From Paramecium sonneborni (Eukaryota > Ciliophora > Oligohymenophorea > Peniculida > Parameciidae), in NCBI GenBank assembly GCA_905182985.1, contig CAJJDN010000064.1:392883-456882 (forward strand): a stretch of 64,000 nt of DNA. The letters run 5' to 3'. This document shows positions 26,327-37,507 of this stretch, one piece after another; position 1 is the first letter of the stretch, and each line of letters starts with the position of its first letter. The notes under the pieces were generated by a model, which was given only the letters and a program-made list of their open reading frames with translations, searched no databases and was not told the DNA's origin. The translations under genes and the position numbers were made by a program.

Positions 26327-27457
26327 ATGATACTTTAATTCAAATGTGAAAGATTACATTATATTCTAAACACTCATTATGTAGTCAATGTTTATAAAGA
26401 TAAACTAACCATAGGCAAGAATGTATAAATTTATTTTTACATTTAAAAGAGTCATCCAAAATATGAGTACAAATTTACATTAGAAAATGTGTTACATTGG
26501 TACATAGAAGGGTTCAAAATTCAAGCCTTTGGAATCAAACACAACAATCTTATCAAATTCTTCAAAGCCAATCATAAAGATTTGGATTAATTAAGGATTC
26601 TTAGTAGAGGTCTTATCTATTTCGATAATCTTGTAGAATTCTATAAACAAATAGATATAGATGATTCTTCAAAAATATTGGATCAATTTTCTCAGGAAAC
26701 ATATACATTGAAATCCTTAAACGATGTATAGTTACAGAGATAAGTTCCATTTTTGAGATCTTTGAATCACCCAAATATTCTTAGAGTTAGAGAATGCTTC
26801 TTATATAATAACCAACCTTATGTAGTCACAGAATATGTTAGTGGAACTAGTTTATAGAATTACTTGGCTAAAAATCCAAAATCCAGCCATCTGCAATGCT
26901 AATCAATTATTATTGTAAGTCTTAAAGTCTGACATAAGCAACTCTTAAGGGCACTAAAAGTCTTACACGAGAATCACATTATTCATGCGACAATCCAAGC
27001 TAAATTTCTTCTATTTAAATCTGATTTAATCAAAATTATAGAATTTTCTTAAGCATTCTAATCAGAAGAAATCGATTCTTAAGATATAAAAAACTGTGGA
27101 TCAATTCTATTCCAATTGTACACATATATTTTAATATATATATTTAGATATACTAACAAACTTTATAATAATTATGATTAGGCCACTGTACAGTCCATAC
27201 TTTAGGCAAATTAAACACCAAATCAGGCATAAGATTTAATCTTGAAAATGCTATTTAAATAATAATTTACTGTTTACTAATCTTTAGAACATCCCTACTT
27301 TTCAAATACTTTGAATCCTTAAGAAAAAAAAAGAAGATTTTAGAATTTTCAAAAAGCTCAAAGATCAACTTCAGAAATGGATGAATCAGAAGCTGTCTCT
27401 CAATATGTACCAGAATTATAAACTAATAAAAGTAAATCACTTAGACAACTATTATGA
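26327..27457 (+). CDS. protein pseudokinase with N-terminal PH-like region
   Basis: 358 residues after introns 26915-26938 and 27118-27147 (the latter in frame, chosen because the spliced FQLYTNK resembles kinase subdomain IX). About 110 N-terminal residues resemble the PH-like module found ahead of kinase domains in other ciliate kinases. The kinase fold is recognisable (HPNILRVRECFLYNNQPYVVTEYV, LLRALKVLHENHIIH, HPYF), but catalytic motifs are lost: HRD reads HAT (codons 26984-26992), DFG reads EFS (27041-27049), and no glycine loop or APE is present. It should not phosphorylate substrates and may act as a scaffold or allosteric partner. Starts only 24 nt after the stop of the giant membrane protein. 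Confidence 0.82.
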
Positions 27458-27999
27458 TTAAACATTGATAATATTTTGAAACAAATATTTATGCTTTTTT
27501 TTTATAGAGTAAAATATTTTACAATTAGACAAATTCTATATTAATGATTTAATTAATTAATTTAATAAAAACTAATTTAGAATAATAATCTATGTTAAAA
27601 TAGATGAAAAATAAACATGAATATAATTGATGAGGGAACTAAAAAAAAAGATTTGAATAACTTCTAAGAATTATTATTAATTTTTTGATCATAAAAAGAT
27701 AATAAGAATACTTGGGTTGAATCTCATAAAAGTAACTAAATTTTAAGTTAGGGTTTGAGAATATTAATTTATTTTGTTAATGTAGAGAAGGATAAATATT
27801 ATAGTTATTTTTTTTTAAAAAGTTTTTATGAATAGAGATAAATTTGAATTAAGGAATAAATGAAATTTAGATTCTGAAGAAATAAGAAAATTTTAATGGA
27901 GAAAGTTTAATAAAAAAAGTTTACAAATATTCTAGGAGTAAATAGATGAATTATGATAAACGAAAAACTGATTTTGAAATAAGTTTATAAATATTTATA
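27458..27999. other. intergenic
   Basis: 542 nt of AT-rich sequence upstream of the second STPGR gene. Short frames exist but are broken by TGA; no RNA gene or repeat recognised. Confidence 0.5.
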
Positions 28000-29955
28000 A
28001 TGGCCTTTGTTTATTAGGCTGAAAGAGATCTTAACCAATCAATCACTTAGGTTCCAGTTAATGTACTTATGAATGTTGAGGGGATAGGTTGGTCCAGGGT
28101 CATATACTTTATAGAAAACATAAGCTACTAGATAATCAGTTGCACCATTTAATACATAAACTTTTCGTAGTAAACCTATAAAATAGAGCTCTCTTCCAGG
28201 ACCAGGGAGTTATAATATTAATTTTGTGAATGCAGGGTATCTATATATGATGAATAAATAATAGATAAAAAGTAGTTCTATAATCTACTTAATCAGAAGT
28301 GTAAATACTGGAGATGCCAAAATAACATTCAGTGTTTGCATCTAAATGCAAAAGATTTTAAGAAGATAGTAAGAATGAAAATCCAGGGTAAACATAAATA
28401 AATAGTAATTATTCAGTCCTGGGTCATATGAGCCTGAAGTAATTTAACAATAGCGTTACTAAGTGTCCACTTAAGAGAATTTAGTAGAATAATTAATGAA
28501 GTTAAATAAATACAAATCAATTCCTTCTATTCCTAGTAATTCTCAAATTCATGGTTATACAGATAATGGATGTAATGATCTAAATTAAATCAAAAAGCTT
28601 TGGAGTTGAATAAAAATCCATAAGTAATATTAACAGGATTAAAGAATGATTCAGTTGGTCCAGGTTAATATGAATTGAAGGATTTATTTGAGGAAAATAA
28701 AAATAAAGGATTTAATTGGCATAAATCAAAACAACCTAAATTAGCTCCTGTAGTATCAAAAGAGAAATTACAATTAGTGGGTCCTGGAAATTATGATATT
28801 CTTGAAGATAATTAACCTTTATATAAATTGATGCCATCAGGTTCATTTCAATCAAAAACTTAAAGATTATTTGATATGGAGAGAGGGTAAAAGGCTAGAA
28901 GTTTTATGAGATATTAATTTGAAAAAAAAAGAAATTAATTGCTTTCAAGTCCTCAATTCGCAGATTTATAAGATGAAGAAATCGAATACATAGAAGTAAT
29001 CAATTATTTATATATAATTAATATAGGATGCTACACCAGGTCCTGGATATTATTATAAAGATTCTACAACTGCTTCAACATATTCTAAATCAGCTACTAA
29101 AATAGATACATAATGTTTTGGTTCTAAATCTAAAAGATTTGGAGAAGAATAAGTTTCAACATCTATAGGACCAGGAGATTATAAAGTCGATGTTTTATTA
29201 GCAAATAAAAGTTTATCATATAAATAACCTCCATTTATGTCTTCTAATAGTCGTTTTGAAGCCAAATTAACTGAAAAAAGACCAGGTCCTTAAACTTATA
29301 ATCCTAAATAAACTGTATATACTAAATTAATATTCATTAGTTAGAATATAATTTGGTTAAAAAATTAGAAAGAGCTCCAGTTGGTAAATTTGGATACAAT
29401 TAACCCAGATTTGATGATAATTAATTTTAAGTATCATAGCCAGGTCCAGGATCATACGATTTTAATAATAAAAGTTCAGATAAAGGAGCATAATCAGTTT
29501 TTAAATCTTCAACTAAAAGAGTTGGACCAGGATCATAAAATAAATCTGAATTACCTGCTCCTGGTTCATATGATCCAAAAAATTATACCATAGAATATAG
29601 AACTAAAATTGAAGAAGAAGAAGATCCTTCTCTTAAAATTCAGAAACCTCCTTTTATGTCTTCAATGCCTAGATTTTAGCATAAAGATTAAAAATAAATA
29701 GAAGAATTAGAAGAAGAAGAAGAAAATTTGAAAAAAAGTCCTTAGAAAGAACCTTATAAAATGCCCTTTTAGATTAAAAAACCTGCACCTCCCTTTAATA
29801 TATAAGTTTAATATCATTTCTGATATTTATAATAGGAAAAAAGATTTTAGTATGAGAATTCTAAAAATTAATCACCAGGACCAGGAGAATATCATGATCC
29901 AAAAAGGAATCCTTGGGATAAGAAAACTTATAATATACAATTTTCTGAAATTTGA
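28000..29955 (+). CDS. STPGR/SHIPPO-repeat protein, 586 aa
   Basis: Seven introns (28063-28087, 28237-28264, 28388-28416, 28572-28597, 28996-29026, 29315-29340, 29806-29835) give an exact frame. Repeats: VGPGSYTLQ, PGPGSYNIN, PGSYEPE, VGPGQYELK, VGPGNYDI, TPGPGYYYK, IGPGDYKVD, RPGPQTYNP, QPGPGSYDF, APGSYDPK and SPGPGEYHDP. Acidic Glu tracts (EEEEDP, LEEEEENL) separate the last units. Several introns split the PGPGSY motif itself. Role inferred as for the paralogue at 16339-18001: binding ciliary or cortical microtubules. Confidence 0.85.
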
Positions 29956-30079
29956 GTAATAAATAAATAATAAATCTTTTCATTTTCTTTTTTGTCAATA
30001 ATATTATATAGACTTTATAGAGATAAAAGATTCTACATCATTTATTTTTATCTTAAATATATTTAGAGTATCTATTATT
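29956..30079. other. intergenic
   Basis: AT-rich spacer before a coding-like but broken region; the frame used downstream is already open here without a clear start codon. Confidence 0.4.
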
Positions 30080-30530
30080 TAAGTATTAATATTTCAATTG
30101 GATGATGATGCTATTATGATTATGATCTAATGGGTTGAATTTTATGTAAATACCTGTAAAGGAGTAAAGGAGAGAGTATTTTCTTGACAAGATCCTTCAA
30201 GATTCAATAATTAAAAATTCTCTATTTGTAATTTTATATCTAGTTCTGATTGGGAATTAAGGGAAAAGTCTATTAATTTTTTTGAATTCTATAAATGATA
30301 TATTTAATTGATTACTACCTAATTCAGACAAAAAAATTATCAAAAGTTTTAGGGGATAATCTTTGGTTGTTGATTATTAATGATACATTGAATATAGTCA
30401 TATCAATATTCCTCTATTAAATTAGATAGTTACAGGATTAACTAGTCAACATATATTTATCATGCATTCAATTTATTTTAAATTGTCTAAAGGTGAATCT
30501 TCAAAAATGGCTTTATTATGGATTTTATGA
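30080..30530 (+). pseudogene. decayed or mis-modelled HEAT/TOG-like gene fragment
   Basis: Coding-like sequence in several frames that I could not join into one model. One frame reads a HEAT/TOG-like helix (SSDWELREKSINFFEF) near 30240-30293 and is interrupted by TGA upstream and downstream. A second frame, joined over a 32-nt intron at about 30368-30399, reads GDNLCHINIPLLNQIVTGL ... SKMALLWIL and stops at TGA 30528-30530. A GT for a Paramecium-size intron is lacking between the first two parts. Either a pseudogene or a region with sequence errors. Confidence 0.4.
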
Positions 30531-30888
30531 TATTTTCTTCTGATAATGTTTATGTATAAAATACTTACTCATAATCTAGTAAGATAATGTATGAAATTTT
30601 CAAACACAAATTATATTTCATGATGCGGAATTACTTAAGAAATATAATCTCCTTTAAGGACATTCAGAATTATTTTACCATTATAATGTATAGTAGTCTC
30701 TTAATAAAATATTTAGTATTAAGAAATATGTGGAAATCATATTAATTGACCATTTTTAATAATATGTTAATCGATTATTTTTTAGTAATTGGATTATAAA
30801 CAAAATCAAATGGTATGCTTTTGAGGTAAATTTAGAAATTTCATTAACTAATATACTAAATAAGAAACAAGAACCGGAAATAATTATC
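30531..30888 (+). other. coding-like open region in frame with the downstream DENN gene
   Basis: From TGA 30592-30594 the DENN frame is open and has ordinary composition (HDAELLKKYNLLQGHSEL, WYAFEVNLEIS), but has no ATG before 30889. It may be an N-terminal part of the DENN gene whose first exon is missing, or the relic of the preceding HEAT-like gene. Confidence 0.35.
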
Positions 30889-33048
30889 ATGCATCCTATG
30901 GATTAACCTGCTCCAGATTACATTGAAAATATCAAAATGGTAGATGCAATTTAATATTATTTAGTGGTGTTTTCCCAATGGAGTGCAATATTATAATCAA
31001 GATTTGAAAAGAATAGATCTTGAAAATAGATTAGAATAAACTGTAACTGAAGATATTCGAAGTCAAGATCAATTAAATCACTTTATACTCACAGATGAAA
31101 AGGGACAATAAAAGTTTTGTACTTCTTTACTCTACTATGTATTATCTATAAATAGTAAAAGGAAAAAGTCTATGTTAAAAATAAAAATAAACATTTTTAG
31201 AAATTATCTAAATCATTCCCTAAAATAGCAATAAAATAAATTATCAAGAATCCTTTAATTTTAGATGAAGATACATAATTAATTTATGCTCCAAAAACAA
31301 TAACATTAGTTTCACATTCTCCTTCATTCGATTTACAAAGATAATTTCTTGTTTTCTTTTATAATAACTATATTATTGATCGTGGATTGAATTCAATTGG
31401 ATTATGTGAAGATCATCTTAAACAGTTTGAACGTTTAGTACTTACTCATGGCTTAAATGGAGCTGAATAAGAATGGAATTAATAGGAAGTATTACATCTG
31501 AAATAACTTGAATAAGATTATATAATGGATAAAGATATCTTAGAATTTTATATAAGTGTGTTATTTACTCTCAATAAAAAAATATTACTCACAGATGAAG
31601 AATAAAATCATGAAATTAGAATTACTAAATGTGAAGTTCATAATGAAATACTTAGATTTAGAACTAATGATCAAGAAATTCTATCTTTAACCAATTTTAC
31701 TTTTCGTCCTCTCTTTAGTCGATTATCACTAGTAAACATTATGAGAATTGTTATGTGCATTATCTCAGAAAAATAAATACTTTTTTTTTCTTCCAATATC
31801 AGTATTCTCAAATACTATTCAATCTAGGCGAAATCCCTTAAATTACTGAAGGTTTGCTCTCTTTGATTAAACCCCTAAAATGGTCCAACATTTATATTCC
31901 TTGCTCAAATATCGATATCTGGGAATATGCCTAAGCATTATAACCTTATATCATAGGCTTTGAAAAAAAACATAAATAGTTTGTACACTAATCAAATTAT
32001 ATGTTTAGTTACTTACTTAAATATAAGGAAAAGTTACTATTGATCTTGATGAAGATTAAATCATTGATCATAGTAATTCTATTGATGATGTATTATAATT
32101 AATATTTATTAGTAGTTAAAAATACCTGAAAAGTGGTTGATTGAATTAAAAAATAAACTAAATTAAATTAGTACTTAATTGAAGTATTCACCTAAATAAA
32201 AAATTTATTAATGGATGGAAGCTATTCTAAGAACAAAAAAAGCATTTTTTAACTTTATTTTATAAATTGTTTAAAATGTTCTACCTTTTATTAAATCTTT
32301 AAATGATAGAGAACCTTAATAATTTACTCAAACTTTAAAATAGTGTTTTGATTTATAAGGATATATAAAAAATCATCCTGAATAAGAGTTTATTACAATA
32401 ATTGCAAAAAATACTATGACATTTAGTACATTTATAGAATAAGTTGATGATTATTATTCTTTAAGTAAATAAGTTGATCCAATGATTGTTTCTTATGTTG
32501 AATATATGAAAGTTTAAGGATAAAGAAATGAATTAGATTTTCATAAATTAATAAATTCATGTTTGGATAAAGAAATTGAAAAAAATCTTAAAAACTTTTC
32601 TAATCCTGCTACAATTGATTTGTATCCTTGGATGATAAAGTTTCGTAAATTTTAAGAGTTATTTAAAGAGAAAAACAATGAATAAATAGAATAAAAGGAA
32701 AATCATTAGATAGTTTTGCATTTTTATGATGAAGAATCAAGAATGAAGACAAGATAATTATTGAATTCAAAAGAAAACATATTTTCAAAATTCAATTAAA
32801 AGAAAATTATTAATTTGAAATAAATCTTTACACACTAAAATGTTTCAAATTTAGTTTAAAATTATAAACTAATATCAAATTCTTTGAAATAATTAGTAAA
32901 AAAACCATCAGAGAATTTTGATTTAGATCCAATTCTTTAAAAACGTAAAACTTAATTACGTCGTCATTCTACTTTAATGAATGAATAATTGGAAGGAACA
33001 AAGGAAGATATAATGAGATTAGTAGAATCACTATAAAAACAAATTTGA
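30889..33048 (+). CDS. DENN domain protein (Rab GEF-type), 678 aa
   Basis: Five introns (30940-30964, 31139-31161, 31802-31827, 31983-32008, 32090-32112). uDENN: MWCFPNGVQYYNQD at about residue 17, then FCTSLLYYEK. Core cDENN: LVSHSPSFDLQRQF, ILSLTNFTFRPLF, EKQILFFSSN, LKWSNIYIPCSN and YAQALQPYIIGF, followed by VTIDLDEDQIIDH, the usual end of cDENN. DENN proteins are guanine-nucleotide exchange factors for Rab GTPases on endomembranes; a Rab gene is present at 46888-47641, but nothing links them specifically. The C-terminal 350 residues are helical and Lys/Gln-rich (dDENN not certain). The start may be further upstream. Confidence 0.85.
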
Positions 33049-33086
33049 AATGAATTTATATTTATAAAAATAATTAATTTATTAAA

Positions 33087-33735
33087 ATGATTTCAAATAA
33101 CTAAACGAAATCATTACTTGAAATTATGGATAAGAATGAAGATCCATTAGCTTTTGCAGATGCTTTAGGTCTATTAGAAAAGTTAATAACCAAGTATTTT
33201 AAAAGACAATAAATTAGTATAATAAATAATCCCAATGAAGATAAGTTTAAACATATAAAGATGACAGTTAAGACATTGGCTACAAGACTATTCAATATAA
33301 AATAAATGGTAGAGTTATTAACATCATTGGGATTTATTTAAGTATTGAATTAACTCTATATAAAAAGTTAGATTAAGAATTTTATTTACCTGATGAAGAA
33401 TATGGAAGATTATTAGAAAATTTTAATATAATCAAGTGGTAGCATATTTTAACATAAGGAAGAGCAGATGGACCTTAATAATATTAAAAAGCTTAAGAAA
33501 TGTTAAAAAATTATATTCTATATTTTCTAGAGTGAGATAATAATAAGAAGTTTAAAGATAATATGAGAAAGAGTAAAGAGAGAAAGAGAAAATTAAATAA
33601 TAAATGAAATATGATAGATAAGAAAGAAGTTTAGTAAAGGAAAAGGATTCAAAAGCAAATGATTTATAATTTGGTGCTAAAGTGAAAACTTGTGAGTAAT
33701 TAGGTATTAATAAGAATACAGGAAAACGTGGGTGA
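33087..33735 (+). CDS. PUB (PUG) domain protein, 197 aa
   Basis: Introns 33342-33367 and 33502-33530. Residues about 15-100 match the PUB fold (DPLAFADALGLLEKLITKY, NPNEDKFKHIKM, TLATRLFNIKQMVELLTSLGF, FYLPDEEYGRL), which binds the C-terminal tail of p97/CDC48 in PNGase, UBXD1 and HOIP. A charged helix follows (QQQEVQRQYEKEQREKEKIK), then a short conserved-looking LQFGAKVKTCEQLGIN. Likely a p97 adaptor acting in ubiquitin-dependent protein handling. Starts 38 nt after the DENN gene. Confidence 0.8.
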
Positions 33736-33741
33736 GGTTGA

Positions 33742-33773
33742 GCGAGGCGAAGGTTTAAAAACTTTCGCCTCGC
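33742..33773. repeat. G+C-rich perfect-looking hairpin (15-bp inverted repeat, 2-nt loop)
   Basis: The arm GCGAGGCGAAGGTTT pairs with AAACTTTCGCCTCGC around a 2-nt AA loop; 14 Watson-Crick pairs and one G:T. It is the only G+C-rich palindrome I noticed in the window. It starts 7 nt after the stop codon of the PUB gene and before the convergent Myb gene. Confidence 0.85.
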
Positions 33774-33926
33774 ATTATAATAATAAAGAAAATAATCAAT
33801 CAGTTAATAGAAGTAAGTAATTACTTTTTACATGATCAAAGAACATTTAAAATTAATTGATGTTTTTTGAGAGATGGATTGTGAGTTTTCTTTATATATA
33901 TATGCATTGGTGAAGTCAATAAGAAA

Positions 33927-34901
33927 TCAAAATTTATTTCCATTCAATTTATACCACATTTATCTTAAATCATCTTTTGTTTTTGTTTTAATTTCAGATG
34001 CTATTTCTGTCCATTTTATAGTAACTCCTATATTTTAAGGTATTTTAACAATAGATTTTAGTTAATCAAATATATCTTTATCTTCAACTTTCATTTTTCT
34101 ATAATTAAGTCTAAAAGTGATTTATTCAAAGTTATCTCCAAATCTTTTTTTGAGAATTTAATCATAATTTGGTAATAAGAGAGGATAACCACTTAAAGAA
34201 TGAATATTATTGATAAGAATAAGAAATTCTTAAATCGTCCAAAAAGATTTATTTCTAAATAAATGATTATGTTCTCCAATTTAATTATACTTGTTTCTTA
34301 TATTATCAGGTGTTCTATTAATATGTTTACTAATTTCTCTCCATTTTCTTCCATATTATTATACATATCTAATTAATTCAATCTCTTCTTCTTTATTCCA
34401 ATATCCTTATCTATTCTTACTATCCATCTTACGTCTTATTAATTTATATACTGAATCCACTGTTCTTGTTGGTATATACTTTGTTATTTCTAGCCAAATC
34501 TTAGAATGACCTAGTGTTTTCAATTCAATATAATCCTTTAATTATTAATCACTTAGATTATTTTAAATTTAGTAATTATGCACAATATCCATAATTTATT
34601 GTTTTTCTTCATTCGAAAATTTACCATCCTTTATTTCTGAGGGATTGATTAAATTATCAAGTTCTTTATGCCAAGATCTCTTTGCTACAGATTTTGATTC
34701 TTAAGATTCAGGATATTATTATTAAATTGTTTTATTAGTAAAGATTATACGAATTTTAGATCTTCTCTTCTATTATTTTTCAATTACAGTTTGAGTTTAT
34801 GGTTCAATTTTTTATTATTAAAATATGTCATTATATTCTTATTCTTAAGTTTTAAGATGATTTTTGAATTTCTCATATTATTTTTAAGACTTATGCATCA
34901 T
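33927..34901 (-). CDS. Myb/SANT-repeat DNA-binding protein (DMTF1/TTF1/REB1-like), 324 aa
   Basis: Single exon from ATG 34901 to TGA 33927-33929. Tandem Myb-like helices: KFSNEEKQQIMDIVHNY (about 125-142), then a partial repeat with WLEITKYIPTRTVDSVYKLIRRK, then a well-formed repeat GYWNKEEEIELIRYVQQYGRKWREISKHI ... NIRNKYNQIG, and a last one (FWTIQEFLILINNIHS ... KWTEIASEIKTKTKDDLRQMWYKL). The W(x)n spacing and RT/NIRNKY recognition helix resemble REB1/TTF1-type repeats used in rDNA termination or promoter binding. N-terminal 110 residues are Lys/Gln-rich. Divergent from acyl-CoA oxidase, 85 nt away. Confidence 0.82.
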
Positions 34902-34986
34902 CTTTAATTTAATTAAGTTTTATGGTATTATTAATAATTTTATAGCGTTCATTAAATTTCATATTAATTTAAATTACGCACTAAAA
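34902..34986. promoter_or_regulatory. 85-nt divergent promoter region
   Basis: Between the Myb gene start and the acyl-CoA oxidase start; AT-rich, no motif assigned. Confidence 0.4.
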
Positions 34987-37006
34987 ATGCATCCTACAAC
35001 ATAATTGCTCTAAGAAGCTAGAGATAGAGTAACATTTCCTATTTAAGAGTTAACTAAACTTATCTATGGAAATGAAGAAACCTATCAAACATTTATGAAA
35101 GCTTAAAAGATTATTGCAAATGAACCAAGTATTAGAAATCATCCTGATTATCATAATTGGGGACGTAAAGAACAAATTATTAAATCATATGAGAAAATAA
35201 GAATTATGCATTAGCATTTCAATCTAAGTAATGCTGCTCATTGGGCACCTTTGTTAAGTTTATTCTAAGGTACAACACCTTCAGCGGTATCATTTGGAAT
35301 GACTGTTCCTGCTTTAAGATTTCTTGGAACAGATGAATAATTCAATCTCTGGGGTCCTAAATTTCTAACTATGGAAATTGTAGCCGCATATGCTCAAACA
35401 GAAATTGGACATGGAAGTGACGTCTAAAATTTAGAAACCACAGCAACCTATAATACATAAACTAATGACTTTATATTACACACACCTTCAGTCTCAGCTG
35501 TCAAATGTAAACATTAATAAATATTTATTAGTTTGGCCAGGAGAACTTGGATTTTTATCTAATTATGCACTTGTTTATGCTAAATTGATTTTCAATGGTA
35601 AGAATAAAGGAGTTCATCCTTTTATGGTTTAAATTAGAGATAACTCAACACATAAACCATTAAAAGGTGTTGCAGTTGGAGATATTGGACCAAAGTTAGG
35701 ATATTCTACAAAAGATAATGGATTTTTGGCATTTGATAATTATAGAATTCCTTTGAATAGTTTATTAGCTAGATATGTTAGGATAGAGAATGGATAATTT
35801 TCAAGACATGGAAATGAAAAGGTAAACATTTTATCTCATATTAGATATCATATGCATCAATGATGGTATCAAGATAATTAATTATTTTCATTTATCCAAG
35901 AATGGCTGCTTAGAGTTTGACAGTTGCTATTAGATATTCAATAACTAGATAACAATTTACAAATGATAAAGGAGTAGAGAATTCAGTACTTGAATATTAA
36001 ACTCAATAAGACAAATTATTACCAAGATTGGCCACATGTTATGGAATGATTTTTGTAGGTTTACGTATAATGGAATTAGTGGATGATAATTTCCATAGAG
36101 TTTTAAAGAAAGACTTTAGTACTTTCTAATAGTCACATGCTATTTTGAGGTATTAAAAATTTTAATATTATTTATAGTGCATTAAAAGCTTGGTCTTCTT
36201 AATGGGTTGTTGATACAGCTGAATGGTGTAGATTATCATGTGGCGGTCATGGTTATGCACATTATTCAGGAATTCCTGCCATTTATTTTGATACTGCTCC
36301 TAATGTTACATTAGAAGGAGAGAATCAAGTAATGTACCTTTAAGTAGCAAGATACTTGCTTAAAGTGTTATAATATGTGGAGAAAAATCCAGAGAAAGTT
36401 CCATTTTATTTCAATTTTGTACTCCACATAAAAGAAACTCTGGCTAATTAAAGTACAGAATATGGATAATTATTGAAATTGACTTTAACAATTTAATTAA
36501 TAAATGTTGCAAAAAGGATTAAAGAGAGCATGGGTACAGGAAAGAATTTCTAATAAGTTTGGAATGAAGTCGTAGGAGTACAATTATTATCAGTTGCATA
36601 AAGATATGCTGAATATTTTACTTATTTAGTATTTTAGGAATAAATTTAAAGTGCTAATTCATCAGTAAAAGAAATATTATAATAATTATGTGATTTGTAT
36701 TCATTGTAAGTGATTTTGGATAATCCTAATACTTTGATTGAATCTGGTAGGATTAATGGTGAACAATTCAAATAGCTTAATGAAGCAAAGATTGAATTAT
36801 TGAATAAGATTAAACCTTAAGCCTTGGGGTTGGTTGAAGCATTCAATTTTAATGATAATGCTTTGAGAACTTGTATTGGATGTCATGATGGAAAACCATA
36901 TGAACACATTTATGAATGGACCACAAAAGAAAATTCAGTTAATATCAAAGGAGTACCTCAAGCTGTAAATGATTTGATGGGCACTAAAATAAAAGCTAGA
37001 TTATGA
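34987..37006 (+). CDS. ACOX: peroxisomal acyl-CoA oxidase
   Basis: 647 residues after introns 35507-35531, 35822-35844 and 36150-36177. Domains follow the acyl-CoA oxidase order: N-terminal helical domain, FAD-contacting middle (AAYAQTEIGHGSDVQNLETTATY, FWPGELGFLSNYALVYAKL, GDIGPKLGYSTKDNGFLAFDNYRIP), then C-terminal domain with CGGHGYAHYSGIP and the catalytic Glu motif TLEGENQVM. It oxidises acyl-CoA to trans-2-enoyl-CoA with FAD, passing electrons to O2 to make H2O2, the first step of peroxisomal beta-oxidation. The C-terminus is KARL; A-R-L fits a PTS1 peroxisome-targeting signal. Confidence 0.94.
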
Positions 37007-37024
37007 TATTAATTATTTTAATAA

Positions 37025-37406
37025 ATGAGAAAAAACATTCAGATTATTGCTAGATAATTCACATCTACTAAACCTGAACTTTTTAGACCTTAAAAGATTG
37101 ATGTCAAAACATTTGAGTATGAGCCATTTAAATTTGGGATTGAAAGACAATCGATGATTCACGGATATACGATGGAAGAAATGTATGGCAGGTAAATAAA
37201 ATAAATGAGACATTAGATTTTATGGAATTAAGCATTCTCCTTTAATTTAGAAAGAGTTGAAGAAAGACAATCTTATTGCTTTGGCTATTCTTTTAGGAGG
37301 AAGTGTAATTACATTCTATTATAACGAATGGGGAGTTCAAGATTAAGCTAATTGGCTTTAATATTATTATGCTGATTTAACAACCAAAAGAAACAATCTC
37401 AAATGA
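37025..37406 (+). CDS. small single-span membrane protein, probably mitochondrial, 118 aa
   Basis: One intron (37192-37216). Basic N-terminus without acidic residues for about 19 residues (MRKNIQIIARQFTSTKPELF), like a mitochondrial presequence, then a charged middle and one hydrophobic helix near residue 75-92 (ALAILLGGSVITFYY), ending in a short polar tail. The layout resembles small accessory subunits of the respiratory chain or ATP synthase, but no specific family is recognised. Only 18 nt after the ACOX stop. Confidence 0.65.
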
Positions 37407-37507
37407 TTGACAACAATTTAAATATATCCATAGACATAAAATATTAGCATTCATATTATTTTGTAATTTAAAATTGCTGATATATAAATAATATATTATA
37501 TTTCTAT

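Noticed and set aside
30595..30888. Upstream start for the DENN gene
   Set aside because: The frame is open but has no ATG and no spliceable upstream exon, so ATG 30889 was kept as the annotated start.
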